DNA of 64,000 nucleotides from Sphingopyxis indica (GTDB taxonomy: Bacteria > Pseudomonadota > Alphaproteobacteria > Sphingomonadales > Sphingomonadaceae), in assembly GCF_900188185.1 (NCBI RefSeq), contig NZ_FZPA01000001.1, positions 62,001 through 126,000 of the forward strand. The letters run 5' to 3'. This document shows positions 9,067 through 18,449 of this stretch, piece after piece (positions within the stretch are counted from its first letter, which is position 1; each line of letters opens with the position of its first letter). A program made the position numbers and the translations under genes. The notes beneath the pieces are model-generated. The model made no database searches. It was not told the origin of the DNA and saw only the letters and a program-made list of their open reading frames with translations.

Positions 9067-9283
9067 TTCGCGCAGAGGCCGCAGAGATCGCAAAGACTTT
9101 GTTCACGCGGAGACGCGGAGGCGCGGAGATGATGATTTGGGCCGAAAGGCCCTTCTCCAATCGACGGGGCCTCATGGCGCGCCGAAGAATGATAACGGCC
9201 GCTTCGCGGCACCTTACTACTTCTCCGCGTCTCCGCGTCTCCGCGTGAATCCTCTTCTTCCGCCTTTGCGATCTCTGCGCGAA
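9067..9283. repeat. Large imperfect inverted repeat with CGCGGAG motifs
   Basis: The left part (TTCGCGCAGAG, ATCGCAAAG, then CACGCGGAGACGCGGAG) is mirrored by the right part (CTCCGCGTCTCCGCGTG, then CTTTGCGATCTCTGCGCGAA). The arms are about 60 bases each and flank about 95 bases holding two small hairpins (GGGCCGAAAGGCCC and GCCGCTTCGCGGC). No transposase frame is present. It looks like a small non-autonomous or structural intergenic repeat between glpK and the helicase gene. The remaining bases to 9555 hold no gene I can support. Confidence 0.75.
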
Positions 9284-9555
9284 TCCTCTCCCTCTACCCG
9301 ATCCCGAAGTTCGATCGACAAAAGCAATCTTCTTGCAAATTCGCGTAACATTCGCCATATGCCCGCCAGCGCAGCATGGCGGACTGGTCCGCCGCAACCA
9401 CCGGCAGCGTGATTTTCCCGCCCGAACCAGGCGCGGGACGAGCCGGACATGCGCTTTGTCCTCAGAGGCACCCTTTCACGCGGGTCGTTTCGAACCCGCC
9501 CGCCGTGCGCGGCCGTCTTTCGGCGCGTTCACGGCCCATATGTGAGTAAATTATA

Positions 9556-10926
9556 ATGGAATTCAAAGACTTCGGCCTCCACGCCGACATCGAGCGTGCG
9601 CTGACGGCCAAGCGCTACAGCCAGCCGACCCCGATCCAGCAACAGGCGATCCCGGTGCTGCTCGAGGGCCGCGACCTGTGCGGCATCGCGCAGACCGGGA
9701 CGGGCAAGACCGCTGCCTTCTCGCTGCCCTCGCTCGACTATCTGCTCAACAACCCGAAACCGCGCAGCCCGCGCGGCTGCCGGATGCTGGTGCTCTCGCC
9801 GACGCGCGAACTTGCCGCGCAGATCGCGCAGAGCTGCCGCGACTATGGCCGTTTCGCGAAGTTCAGCGTGATGACCGTCTTCGGTGGCGTCCCGATCAAC
9901 AAGCAGATCCGCGAACTGGGGCAGGGCGTCGACATCCTCGTCGCCACCCCCGGCCGCCTGCTCGACCTCGTCGATCAGCGCGCGCTGCGCCTCGACGACG
10001 TCGAGATCTTCGTGCTCGACGAGGCCGACCAGATGATGGACATGGGCTTCATCCACTCGCTGCGCCGCGTCGCGAAGCTGCTCCCCAAAGAGCGGCAGAA
10101 TCTCTTCTTTTCGGCGACGATGCCCAAGGAAATCGCGGCGCTCGCGCAGCAGTTCCTGCACGATCCAGTCACCGTCTCGGTCGCGCCGCAGGCGACGACC
10201 GCCGAAAAGATCCGCCAGCAGGTGACCTTCGTCGAGCAGAAGGAGAAGCAGGCGCTGCTCCATCATGTGCTGAAGATCGAGGACATCGACCGGGCGCTGA
10301 TCTTCACGCGCACCAAGCATGGCGCCGACCGCGTCGTGCGCCACCTGAAGGGCGCGGGTATCGACGCCTTCGCGATCCACGGCAACAAGAGCCAGGCGCA
10401 GCGCACCACCGCGCTCCAGGCCTTCCGCTCGGGGCAGGTCAGGCTGCTCGTCGCGACCGACATCGCCGCGCGCGGCATCGACGTGTCGGGGGTCAGCCAT
10501 GTGATCAACTTCGAGATCCCGAACGTCCCCGAACAATATGTCCACCGCATCGGCCGCACCGCGCGCGCCGGGGCGGAGGGCATCGCGATCAGCTTCGTCG
10601 CGCCCGACGAGCGCCCCTATCTGCGCGACATCGAGCGCGTGACGCGGACGAAGGCCGAACCGGTCAAGCTGCCCGACGGTTTCGGCGAGATGGTCCGCAA
10701 CCTTCCCAAGCCGGTCAATCCGCCGCGCAACACGGGCGGCAAGGGTCGCAACCCCCAGCGCCAGCGCGAGGAAGCGCAGCGCGGCAAGGCGGGCGGCCAT
10801 CGCGACGGCGGCCAGCCGCGCCGCGAGGGTGCGGGCGATGGCGCCCAGCCGCAGCGCAAGCGCCGCTTCCGCCCGCGTCGCGGCGGCGTCGGCGCGCACA
10901 AGGGCGCCGTGACACGCGTCGGTTGA
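9556..10926 (+). CDS. DEAD-box ATP-dependent RNA helicase (RhlE-like)
   Basis: A 456-residue helicase that unwinds RNA duplexes, usually in ribosome assembly, mRNA decay or cold adaptation. Motifs in order: Q motif near residues 5-30 (FGLHADIERAL, PTPIQQQAIP), Walker A AQTGTGKT at 45-52, PTRELAAQ at about 82-89, DEAD at 155-158, SAT at 186-188, ARGID, and HRIGRTARAG near 336. From about residue 380 a basic Gly/Arg/Gln-rich tail follows, typical of RhlE-type helicases and probably RNA-binding. It is probably monocistronic: a strong hairpin follows. Confidence 0.93.
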   Translation: MEFKDFGLHADIERALTAKRYSQPTPIQQQAIPVLLEGRDLCGIAQTGTGKTAAFSLPSLDYLLNNPKPRSPRGCRMLVLSPTRELAAQIAQSCRDYGRFAKFSVMTVFGGVPINKQIRELGQGVDILVATPGRLLDLVDQRALRLDDVEIFVLDEADQMMDMGFIHSLRRVAKLLPKERQNLFFSATMPKEIAALAQQFLHDPVTVSVAPQATTAEKIRQQVTFVEQKEKQALLHHVLKIEDIDRALIFTRTKHGADRVVRHLKGAGIDAFAIHGNKSQAQRTTALQAFRSGQVRLLVATDIAARGIDVSGVSHVINFEIPNVPEQYVHRIGRTARAGAEGIAISFVAPDERPYLRDIERVTRTKAEPVKLPDGFGEMVRNLPKPVNPPRNTGGKGRNPQRQREEAQRGKAGGHRDGGQPRREGAGDGAQPQRKRRFRPRRGGVGAHKGAVTRVG

Positions 10927-10955
10927 CGTCCGCCGCCTGGCCGCTAGGTTCCTCC

Positions 10956-10981
10956 GGCCCCTCCTCTCCAGAGGAGGGGCC
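10956..10981 (+). terminator. Intrinsic terminator after the helicase gene
   Basis: A perfect 12-bp stem (GGCCCCTCCTCT against AGAGGAGGGGCC) with a 2-base centre is followed by TATTTT. It lies 30 bases after the helicase stop. The core is the same CCCCTCCTCT palindrome found after rpmE and glpK. Confidence 0.75.
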
Positions 10982-11028
10982 TATTTTGTGCGCAATCGAA
11001 GAATGTATATGGGGGGAGAGCAGGGCGG

Positions 11029-12657
11029 ATGACGGATGGTGCAGTGGTAGCGCTACCTCTCGAGCGAACCCAGAGCGAACGCAAGGTCATCCTGGCCTCG
11101 TCGCTCGGGACCATATTCGAATGGTATGATTTCTACCTCTACGGCCTGCTGGCGACGATCATCTCGGCGCAGTTCTTTTCGGGCGTCAACGAGACGACGG
11201 GCTTCATTTTCGCGCTTGCCGCCTTTGCGGCGGGCTTTGCGGTACGGCCGTTCGGCGCGCTGGTATTCGGCCGGGTCGGCGACATTGTCGGGCGCAAATA
11301 TACGTTTCTTGTGACGATGGGTCTCATGGGCCTGTCGACCTTCCTCGTCGGCGTCCTGCCGAGCTATGCGTCGATCGGGGTCGCTGCACCGGTCCTGCTC
11401 GTTGCGCTCCGCCTCGTTCAGGGCCTCGCGCTCGGCGGTGAATATGGCGGCGCCGCAACCTATGTCGCCGAACATGCGCCCGAGGGAAAGCGCGGGCTGT
11501 TCACCAGCTTCATCCAGACCACCGCGACGCTCGGCCTGTTCGCCGCGCTGCTCGTCGTCATCGCGACGCGCTTCCTCGTCGGTGAAGCGGCGTTCGCGGA
11601 TTGGGGCTGGCGCATTCCCTTCCTGATCTCGGTGATCCTGCTCGGCGTATCGCTGTGGATTCGCCTCCAGCTCGAGGAGAGCCCGGTCTTCCGGCAGATG
11701 AAGGCCGAGGGAAAGACCTCCAAGGCGCCGCTGACCGAGGCGTTCGCGCGATGGGCGAACCTCAAATGGGTGCTCGTCGCGCTGCTCGGCGCCGTCGCGG
11801 GGCAGGCGGTGGTCTGGTACACCGGACAATTTTATGCGCTGTTCTTTCTCGAAAAGACGCTGAAGGTCGATGGCGCGACCGCGAACATCCTGATCGCCCT
11901 CGCTCTCGCGCTCGGCACGCCCTTCTTCATTTTCTTCGGCTGGCTCAGCGACCGGATCGGGCGCAAGCCGATCATCCTCGCCGGCTGCGCACTCGCCGCG
12001 CTCACCTATTTCCCGGCGTTTCACATGCTGACGGCGGCGGCCAATCCCGCCTTGGCCGCGGCCCAGGCCCGCGCGCCGGTCGTCGTGTTCGCCGATGCGG
12101 ACAGTTGTTCGTTCCAGTTCGATCCCATCGGTCGCACCGCATTCGACCGGACCGGCTGCGATATTGCCAAGTCCGCGCTGGCCAAAGCCGGGATTCCCTA
12201 TGCCAATGCGGATGGGACCTACGATGACCGAGCGGTCGTCCGGGTCGGCGAACGCGTGGTTCCCGTTGCCGGCAAGGCGAGTTTCGATGCCGCCCTTTCC
12301 AGGTCGCTGGCCGCCGCCGGCTATCCGGCAAAGGCCGACCCCGCCGCGATCGACAAGCCGCGCGTCGTCGCGATCCTCTTCTGGCTCGTGCTGCTGGTCA
12401 CCATGGTTTACGGCCCCATCGCGGCGCTGCTTGTCGAGCTTTTCCCCAGCCGCATCCGCTATTCGGCGATGTCGCTGCCCTATCATATCGGCAATGGCTG
12501 GTTCGGAGGTTTCCTGCCGACGACGGCCTTCGCGATGGTCGCGGCGACCGGGAATATCTATTACGGCCTCTGGTATCCGGTCGCGGTCGCCCTGCTGACG
12601 CTGGTGGTCGGCCTGCTGTTCCTGCCCGAAACCTTTCGCCGCGCGATTCACCACTGA
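11029..12657 (+). CDS. MFS transporter, metabolite:H+ symporter (MHS) family
   Basis: A 542-residue inner-membrane carrier of the ProP/KgtP/ShiA type, which brings in organic acids or osmolytes with protons. It has the MHS start (SSLGTIFEWYDFYLYG), the loop RVGDIVGRKYTF between helices 2 and 3, QGLALGGEYGGA in helix 4, and the second-half loop WLSDRIGRKP. About 100 hydrophilic residues (about 335-445, with cysteines at CSF and TGCD) are inserted between membrane segments before the last helices; most MHS proteins are about 430 residues. GGGGGGAGAG just upstream of the ATG is a strong ribosome-binding site. The substrate cannot be told from sequence. Confidence 0.9.
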   Translation: MTDGAVVALPLERTQSERKVILASSLGTIFEWYDFYLYGLLATIISAQFFSGVNETTGFIFALAAFAAGFAVRPFGALVFGRVGDIVGRKYTFLVTMGLMGLSTFLVGVLPSYASIGVAAPVLLVALRLVQGLALGGEYGGAATYVAEHAPEGKRGLFTSFIQTTATLGLFAALLVVIATRFLVGEAAFADWGWRIPFLISVILLGVSLWIRLQLEESPVFRQMKAEGKTSKAPLTEAFARWANLKWVLVALLGAVAGQAVVWYTGQFYALFFLEKTLKVDGATANILIALALALGTPFFIFFGWLSDRIGRKPIILAGCALAALTYFPAFHMLTAAANPALAAAQARAPVVVFADADSCSFQFDPIGRTAFDRTGCDIAKSALAKAGIPYANADGTYDDRAVVRVGERVVPVAGKASFDAALSRSLAAAGYPAKADPAAIDKPRVVAILFWLVLLVTMVYGPIAALLVELFPSRIRYSAMSLPYHIGNGWFGGFLPTTAFAMVAATGNIYYGLWYPVAVALLTLVVGLLFLPETFRRAIHH

Positions 12658-12719
12658 CCGCGCATTGACCGCGCGGCCTTGCCCGCTAGATTTGCTGGAG
12701 GACGGTCGGGGAGGGCCAG

Positions 12720-13754
12720 ATGATCGACGAGGATGATTTCGAGGCACCGCCGCCGCGCCGGCCGCTCTTCCGGCGCAAGCGCGTGCTTATGCCGCTCGCT
12801 GCACTGCTCGCGATCCTCGTCGCCTTCCTGGCGCTGCGCACCCCCGATACCGATCGCGACGCGATGATCGCCAAATATGGCGGCCCGAACGCACAGTTCG
12901 CCGCCGGGCCGGCGGGGCAGAATATCCACTATCGCGACCAGGGCCGGCGCGATGCGCCGGTGATGATTCTGCTCCACGGCTCGAACAGCAGCCTTCAGAC
13001 GTGGGAGCCGCTCGTTCGGCGGCTCGGCGGCGACTATCGCATCGTCACGCTCGACCTGCCCGGCCACGGCCTGACCGGCGGCACCCCCGACAAGGATTAT
13101 GGCGCGAGCGGGATGATCGCGGCGGTCGACGTCGTCGCGGCGAAGCTCGGGCTCGATCATTTCATCCTCGGCGGCAATTCGATGGGCGGCTGGGTCGCGT
13201 GGCGCTATGCGCTCGCCGGCGCGCACCCGGTCGATGCGCTGCTGCTGATCGACGCCGCGGGGATGCCGCTGCGCAAGGGCGAAAAGCCGCCGCCGTCGAA
13301 CGTCGGCTTCCGCCTGCTCGAATATCCGTTCGGGCGCTGGCTCGCGAGCCAGATCACGCCGCGCGGGCTGATCGAGGAATCGCTGCGCGGTTCGGTCGCC
13401 AATCAGGCGATCGTCGATGACGCGATGATCGACCGCTATTGGGAGTTGCTGCGCTTTCCGGGCAACCGCGAGGCGACCTCGCTGCGCGCAACGCAGGACC
13501 GCGAACCCGCGATGGCCGACCGGATCGGCGAGATCAAGGCGCCGACGCTGATCCTGTTCGGCAAAGAGGACCGGCTGATCAACCCCAGCGCCGCGCAGAC
13601 CTTTCACGAGCGGATTACGGGATCGGAGGTCGTGCTGCTGGACGGGGTCGGGCATCTGCCGATGGAGGAAGCACCCGATGCGACCGCCGCGGCGATCGCC
13701 GGCTTCCTCAAGCGGCGGCTTGGCGCATCGCCGGCTGATCCAGAAACGCCGTAA
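12720..13754 (+). CDS. Membrane-anchored alpha/beta hydrolase
   Basis: A 344-residue protein with a basic N-terminus and one membrane segment (about residues 22-39), then an alpha/beta-hydrolase domain probably on the periplasmic side. The oxyanion region is LLHGSNSS, the nucleophile Ser154 is in GGNSMGGW, the acid is probably Asp in FGKEDRLI and the base His in GVGHLPMEE. This is the esterase/lipase-like class; the substrate is unknown. The start follows GGAGGACGG and GGGGAGGG. The last 47 bases overlap the convergent hydrolase gene on the other strand. Confidence 0.88.
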   Translation: MIDEDDFEAPPPRRPLFRRKRVLMPLAALLAILVAFLALRTPDTDRDAMIAKYGGPNAQFAAGPAGQNIHYRDQGRRDAPVMILLHGSNSSLQTWEPLVRRLGGDYRIVTLDLPGHGLTGGTPDKDYGASGMIAAVDVVAAKLGLDHFILGGNSMGGWVAWRYALAGAHPVDALLLIDAAGMPLRKGEKPPPSNVGFRLLEYPFGRWLASQITPRGLIEESLRGSVANQAIVDDAMIDRYWELLRFPGNREATSLRATQDREPAMADRIGEIKAPTLILFGKEDRLINPSAAQTFHERITGSEVVLLDGVGHLPMEEAPDATAAAIAGFLKRRLGASPADPETP

Positions 13755-14460
13755 TCCGCGCCGCGACCTTCGCCGCATGGGTGAAGGGGAAGAGGTGCGA
13801 TCCGGGCATGGTTTCGAGATATGCGCCGTCGATCAGGTCGGCGATCGACTGGCCGTGGCAGGCGGGGACGACGCCGTCGCGCTCGCCCATCAGGATCAAA
13901 GTCGGCACATTCTTCAGCGACGGCAGCATCGCCGCGCTGGTCCAGCCCGCCATCGCCGCCGCCTGATAGGCCAGGCCGAGCGGCGTTGCGGTCGGCAGCT
14001 TGAGCCCGCTCGCGAGCATGTCGTCGTCGAGCAGCGCTGCCCAGCCGATCCCCGGCGCATTGACCGAAGGGGTCGTCGCCATCAGCACGAGGTGCCCGAT
14101 GCGCCCCGGGAATTGTACCGCGATCTGCTGTGCGAGCGCGCCGCCCCAACTGAAGCCGGCGAGGTCGAGCGTAGCCTGGCCGAAGCGGTCGGCGATCTCC
14201 ATCACCGTCGCCGCCATCGTCGCCGCGCCATAGGGCATCAGCGCGTCGGGCGAGCCGCCGACCCCCGGCATGTCGAGCGTCCACACCTCGCGCCCTTGGA
14301 TCTGCGCGAGCAGCGGCGCCGCGGCCGCGATGTCGGCGCCGATGCCGTTGAGGAACAACAGCGGCGTCCCCGCCGCTCCGGCCCGCCAGCGCGCGACGCG
14401 CAGCGTCAGGCCGTACACATGTTCCATGCTGATGTCGGGGTTGCCGCCGATCCTGCCCAT
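13708..14460 (-). CDS. Poly(3-hydroxyalkanoate) depolymerase-like alpha/beta hydrolase
   Basis: A 250-residue cytosolic alpha/beta hydrolase. LLFLNGIGAD, DMPGVGGSP and the nucleophile elbow GFSWGGALAQQ (Ser104) closely match the intracellular PhaZ group of medium-chain PHA depolymerases, where NGIGA and SWGGALAQQFA are diagnostic. The acid is in GERDGVVP and the His in PGSHLFPFT. It is shorter than Pseudomonas PhaZ (about 283). The ATG at 14460 is the start nearest the conserved N-terminus. No PHA synthase is nearby, so a general esterase role remains possible. Its 3' end overlaps the facing hydrolase gene by 47 bases. Confidence 0.8.
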   Translation of the reverse strand: MGRIGGNPDISMEHVYGLTLRVARWRAGAAGTPLLFLNGIGADIAAAAPLLAQIQGREVWTLDMPGVGGSPDALMPYGAATMAATVMEIADRFGQATLDLAGFSWGGALAQQIAVQFPGRIGHLVLMATTPSVNAPGIGWAALLDDDMLASGLKLPTATPLGLAYQAAAMAGWTSAAMLPSLKNVPTLILMGERDGVVPACHGQSIADLIDGAYLETMPGSHLFPFTHAAKVAARITAFLDQPAMRQAAA

Positions 14461-14509
14461 GGCCTCCAGCCTTGGCACAAAGCAGTGCGGCGCGAAAGAG
14501 CGTGCGGGC

Positions 14510-14761
14510 CTATGTTGCGGAACGGGACGCTTTGTCGGCCTCGGCCGCGCGTTCGTGGCGCAGGCAATCAAAGATCTTGGCGCCGGCGAGGAACACCGAG
14601 CCGCTGCACGCGACGAGCAGCAATTTACCGCCGATGCCGGGATATTCGTGCAGATAGGCGGTTCCGCGCGCCATCGCGCCGACGCCGAGCGCGTAGATGA
14701 TCAGGCAGGCTTCGAAGCGCGTCTTGATGACGAAGAGGCGTCCGATTTTTTTCAGCATCAC
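14510..14761 (-). CDS. Small membrane protein of unknown function
   Basis: 83 residues. A basic N-terminus (MMLKKIGRLFVIKTRFE) precedes two hydrophobic stretches (about residues 18-32 and 45-62), and the tail is charged and rich in Ala. I do not recognise a family. It lies 49 bases upstream of the PhaZ-like gene on the same strand, so the two could be co-transcribed. The open frame, codon use and plausible topology make it likely to be a real gene. Between 14762 and 14948 I see no further gene. Confidence 0.6.
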   Translation of the reverse strand: MMLKKIGRLFVIKTRFEACLIIYALGVGAMARGTAYLHEYPGIGGKLLLVACSGSVFLAGAKIFDCLRHERAAEADKASRSAT

Positions 14762-14948
14762 TCACCGATCAGCAAGAGGTGTGCCAGTGGCGCGAAACCG
14801 CGATTCGGTGCGCGGCAGCGATGGTAAACTGTAAGTTAATCCGACAGAAGGGAAAGGGCGCGCGCGTCATGGCGAGCCGGCGACGCGGTGGGACGTCGCC
14901 GCCGCCTTGGCGAAGGCCGCGTTACCGGCGTCGGCCCACCGTTGCGCG

Positions 14949-17045
14949 CTAACCCGCCGCCTTCTTCGCCTGCCGATATTTGTGCAGCAGCGGCTCGGTA
15001 TAGCCCGATGGCTGCGTCACCCCTTCGAAGATCAGCGCGCGCGCCGCCTGCCAGGCGATGCCGCCGGGCGTCAGCGGCTCGTAGAGCGGATCGCCGGCAT
15101 TCTGTGCATCGACCTTTTTCGCCATGCGCGCGAGCGCCGCATCGACCTGTTCGCCGGTGCAGACGCCGTGGAGGAGCCAGTTGGCGAGCGCCTGGCTGGA
15201 AATGCGCAACGTCGCGCGGTCCTCCATCAGACCGACATCGTCGATGTCGGGCACCTTCGAGCAGCCGACGCCCTGGTCGATCCAGCGCACGACATAGCCC
15301 AAAATGCCCTGGCAATTATTGTCGAGTTCGCGCGTCACCTCCGCCTCGCTCCAGTTGCGTCCTTCGGCCACCGGAATGGTGAGGAGGCGCGACAGCGCTG
15401 GCACCGCCTCGCCGGCAATCTCCCGCTGCCGGGCGAACACATCGACCCTATGATAGTGCAGCGCGTGGAGCGTCGCGGCGGTGGGCGAGGGCACCCAGGC
15501 GGTGTTCGCGCCCGATTTCGGATGGCCGATCTTGGCTTCGAGCATCGCCTTCATCATGTCGGGCATCGCCCACATGCCCTTGCCGATCTGCGCCTTGCCG
15601 CTGAGGCCGCAGGCAAGGCCGATGCGGACGTTGCGATCCTCATAGGCGGCGATCCAGTCGGACGCCTTCATCTCGCCCTTGGGGATCATCGGCCCCGCGC
15701 GCATCGAGGTGTGGATCTCGTCGCCGGTGCGGTCGAGGAAGCCGGTGTTGATGAAGACGATGCGGTCCTTCACCGCTTCGATGCACGCGGCAAGGTTCGC
15801 GCTGGTGCGGCGCTCCTCGTCCATCACCCCCACCTTGATCGTGTGGCGTGCGAGGCCCAGCATATCCTCGACCGCGTCGAACAGCCGGTTCGTGAAGCCG
15901 CACTCCTCGGGCCCGTGCTGCTTGGGTTTGACGATATAGATGCTGCCCGCGCGGCTGTTGGTCAGCGCGCCGAGCCCCTTGAGGTCGTGGAGCGCGCAAA
16001 GGCTGGTGATGACGGCATCGCACAGCCCCTCGGGCGCCTCGCTGCCGCCCGTAAGCCGGATCATCGGCGTCGTCATCAGATGACCGACGTTGCGCACAAA
16101 CATCACGCTGCGGCCGTGCAGCGTGAAGGGATCGCCGTCCGGCGAGGTCCATTCACGGTCGGCCTCCATGCGGCGGGTGACGGTCCTGCCGCCCTTGTCA
16201 AAGCTCTCGACCAGGTCGCCGCGCATCAGCCCGAGCCAGTTGGTGTAGCCGAGCACCTTGTCCTCGCCATCGACCGCGGCGACGCTGTCCTCTAGGTCGA
16301 TGATCGTCGTCAGCGCAGCTTCAAGGAGGACGTCGGCGATCCCGGCGGGATCGGTCTTGCCGATCGGGCTCTCGGGATCGACGATCAGTTCGATATGCAG
16401 GCCGTTGTGGCGGAGCAGGATGCCGCCGGGCCTGCTGCCCACCCATTGCGACGGATCGGCGAGCACGGGTTCGCCGCCCTGCCAGTCGGCCCAGCTGCCC
16501 GACGCCAGCGGCACCGCTTCGTCGAGGAAAGCCTTGGCACGCGCGATCACCGCGGCGCCGCGCGCCGGGTCATAACCGCCGGGCTTCGCGGGCGGCGCGT
16601 CGAGCGCGTCGGTGCCATAAAAGGCGTCGTAAAGGCTGCCCCAACGCGCATTGGCGGCGTTGAGCGCGAAGCGCGCATTGAGCGCCGGCACGACGAGCTG
16701 CGGCCCCGCCATCGTCGCAATCTCCGCGTCGACATTGCCGGTGCCGACCGCAAAGGGTGCCGGCTCGGGCACCAGATAGCCTATTTCGCGCAGGAAGGCT
16801 TCATAGGCGGCTGCGTCATGCGGCTGACCCGCATGGCCTTCGTGCCATCCGTCGATTTTCGCCTGCAACGCTTCGCGCTTGGCGAGCAGCGCCGCATTTT
16901 CGGGCGCGAACCTGCCGAGCAGTGCAGCGAAATCGGCCCAGAATTTATCGGTATCGACGCCGGTGCCCGGAAGCGCCCTTTCCTCGACGAAGGCGACGAG
17001 GCGCGAATCGACGGACAGGCCGTGGCGGTCGAGGAAATCAGTCAT
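14949..17045 (-). CDS. glcB: Malate synthase G
   Basis: A 698-residue monomeric malate synthase that condenses glyoxylate and acetyl-CoA to malate in the glyoxylate shunt or glycolate use. N-terminal [16 protein letters not shown], the magnesium-site region [16 protein letters not shown], and later [23 protein letters not shown] and [20 protein letters not shown] are typical of isoform G; isoform A is about 530 residues. The frame stays open far upstream, but the ATG at 17045 starts the family N-terminus. No isocitrate lyase or glycolate oxidase gene is next to it. A GGDEF gene lies 113 bases upstream on the same strand. Confidence 0.96.
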   Translation of the reverse strand: MTDFLDRHGLSVDSRLVAFVEERALPGTGVDTDKFWADFAALLGRFAPENAALLAKREALQAKIDGWHEGHAGQPHDAAAYEAFLREIGYLVPEPAPFAVGTGNVDAEIATMAGPQLVVPALNARFALNAANARWGSLYDAFYGTDALDAPPAKPGGYDPARGAAVIARAKAFLDEAVPLASGSWADWQGGEPVLADPSQWVGSRPGGILLRHNGLHIELIVDPESPIGKTDPAGIADVLLEAALTTIIDLEDSVAAVDGEDKVLGYTNWLGLMRGDLVESFDKGGRTVTRRMEADREWTSPDGDPFTLHGRSVMFVRNVGHLMTTPMIRLTGGSEAPEGLCDAVITSLCALHDLKGLGALTNSRAGSIYIVKPKQHGPEECGFTNRLFDAVEDMLGLARHTIKVGVMDEERRTSANLAACIEAVKDRIVFINTGFLDRTGDEIHTSMRAGPMIPKGEMKASDWIAAYEDRNVRIGLACGLSGKAQIGKGMWAMPDMMKAMLEAKIGHPKSGANTAWVPSPTAATLHALHYHRVDVFARQREIAGEAVPALSRLLTIPVAEGRNWSEAEVTRELDNNCQGILGYVVRWIDQGVGCSKVPDIDDVGLMEDRATLRISSQALANWLLHGVCTGEQVDAALARMAKKVDAQNAGDPLYEPLTPGGIAWQAARALIFEGVTQPSGYTEPLLHKYRQAKKAAG

Positions 17046-17158
17046 GCAAACACCCTTTGGTCGGCGCGGATTGCGCAATGGACCCGGGGAGGAAAGGGCC
17101 GCCGCCCTATGGCGCGAATGGCCGGCGAAGGCAATGCCCGCCGGCGATGCCGCTTGCC

Positions 17159-18349
17159 TCAGGCGAGTCCGCGCTGCGGCGTCGGGGTCGGCGAGAGGTC
17201 GGCGAGCGCGGCGCTCACCTGATTGCGTCCGCTCGCCTTGGCGCGATAGAGCGCGGCGTCGGCGCGGCGCGAAAGGTCGAACAGCGTGTCGCCGGGCATA
17301 GCCTGCGCAACGCCGAACGAGGCCGTGACCCTTTGGTCGATGCCCAGTCCCGACAAGGGGACGGCCGCGAGTTCGGTCCGCACCGATTCGGCGTAGCGCC
17401 GCCCGTCGGCGATGTTCGCGTTCGGCAGCAGAACGGCGAACTCCTCGCCGCCGAGCCGGCTGACGATCGCCGCTCCGGAAGCCATGCCGCGCAGGAGCGA
17501 GGCAAAATGTGCGATCACCGTATCGCCCGCGGCGTGACCGAAGCCGTCGTTGATCGCCTTGAAATGGTCGAGGTCGGCGGCCACGAGCACCAGCGGCGCA
17601 TCGGTGCGCAGCGCCCGGGCGAGCATCGGTTCGGCATGGGCATCGAAGCCGCGGCGGTTGAGTGCCCCCGACAGCGAGTCGGTTTCGGACCGCGCGATCA
17701 TTTCGGTCGCGGTGTCGCGCATGATGACAAGCAGCAGCACAAGCGCCATCGCGATCAGCGTCACCGCGCCGACGCTTTGCGAGATCGCGGCGTAGGTCGT
17801 TCCCATATAGCCCTGCGGCGCGCTGGCCGTCCCGATGGTCCAGATGATCAGCGGGCGGACGAGGTAGAGCAAGGCGGTGAGGGCGGTGAGCGCCATCAGC
17901 AGCACGTCGAGCGCCTGACGCCGCCCCGAGCGGTAGATGGTGAGGACGATCAGCGAATGCATCGCGAAATAGGGAAGCTGATAGGTGAGGCTGCGCAGCG
18001 GCGAGGCATATTCGAGCGTGAAGATCAGCGGTATCGCGAGGACGCTGAGCGTCGAGATCGCCGCGATCCCGATCCACGGCGGCGCCACGCGATAATGGCG
18101 CGCGACCCCGATCAGGCAAAAAGTCTGGCCGGTCAGGAAAATGAGGAAAATGCCGACCGCGACCGGCGTCGGGTCGGCCTGATCGGGCAGCACGAGTTCG
18201 AGCAGCACGTCGACGATACCCAGCGCATAGCCGAGCGACAGCCAACCCGCGCCGCGCGCGGTGCGATTCGTCGCTGCGACCACGCCGAACGCCACGGCAA
18301 AAATGCCGGCGATGAACAGGTTGATCGCTAGGATGAAGGCTGCCGTCAT
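17159..18349 (-). CDS. Membrane GGDEF diguanylate cyclase
   Basis: A 396-residue protein with seven or so hydrophobic helices in residues 1-212 and a cytosolic GGDEF domain in 213-385. It should make cyclic di-GMP from two GTP. The active-site loop is RLGGEEF (GGEEF at 300-304), preceded by [15 protein letters not shown] and [18 protein letters not shown], so the catalytic residues are intact. The inhibitory RxxD site five residues before GGEEF is missing (SGAAIVS is there instead), suggesting no product inhibition at the I-site. The N-terminal sensor is not assigned to a family; the stimulus is unknown. Confidence 0.9.
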   Translation of the reverse strand: MTAAFILAINLFIAGIFAVAFGVVAATNRTARGAGWLSLGYALGIVDVLLELVLPDQADPTPVAVGIFLIFLTGQTFCLIGVARHYRVAPPWIGIAAISTLSVLAIPLIFTLEYASPLRSLTYQLPYFAMHSLIVLTIYRSGRRQALDVLLMALTALTALLYLVRPLIIWTIGTASAPQGYMGTTYAAISQSVGAVTLIAMALVLLLVIMRDTATEMIARSETDSLSGALNRRGFDAHAEPMLARALRTDAPLVLVAADLDHFKAINDGFGHAAGDTVIAHFASLLRGMASGAAIVSRLGGEEFAVLLPNANIADGRRYAESVRTELAAVPLSGLGIDQRVTASFGVAQAMPGDTLFDLSRRADAALYRAKASGRNQVSAALADLSPTPTPQRGLA

Positions 18350-18449
18350 GGAAACTCGCTCTATAGACTCATCGGGTTCTAGCAGCGAGCGAGCAAAACT
18401 TTCCTTAATGCGTGGTTATTTATCGCGATGCTGCGTGCCGCGCGCGGCA

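Noticed and set aside
14949..18245. A 1098-codon open frame on the minus strand extending malate synthase G upstream
   Set aside because: Upstream of 17045 the frame overlaps the GGDEF gene in another frame and shows only Arg-rich shadow sequence; the malate synthase N-terminus starts at 17045.
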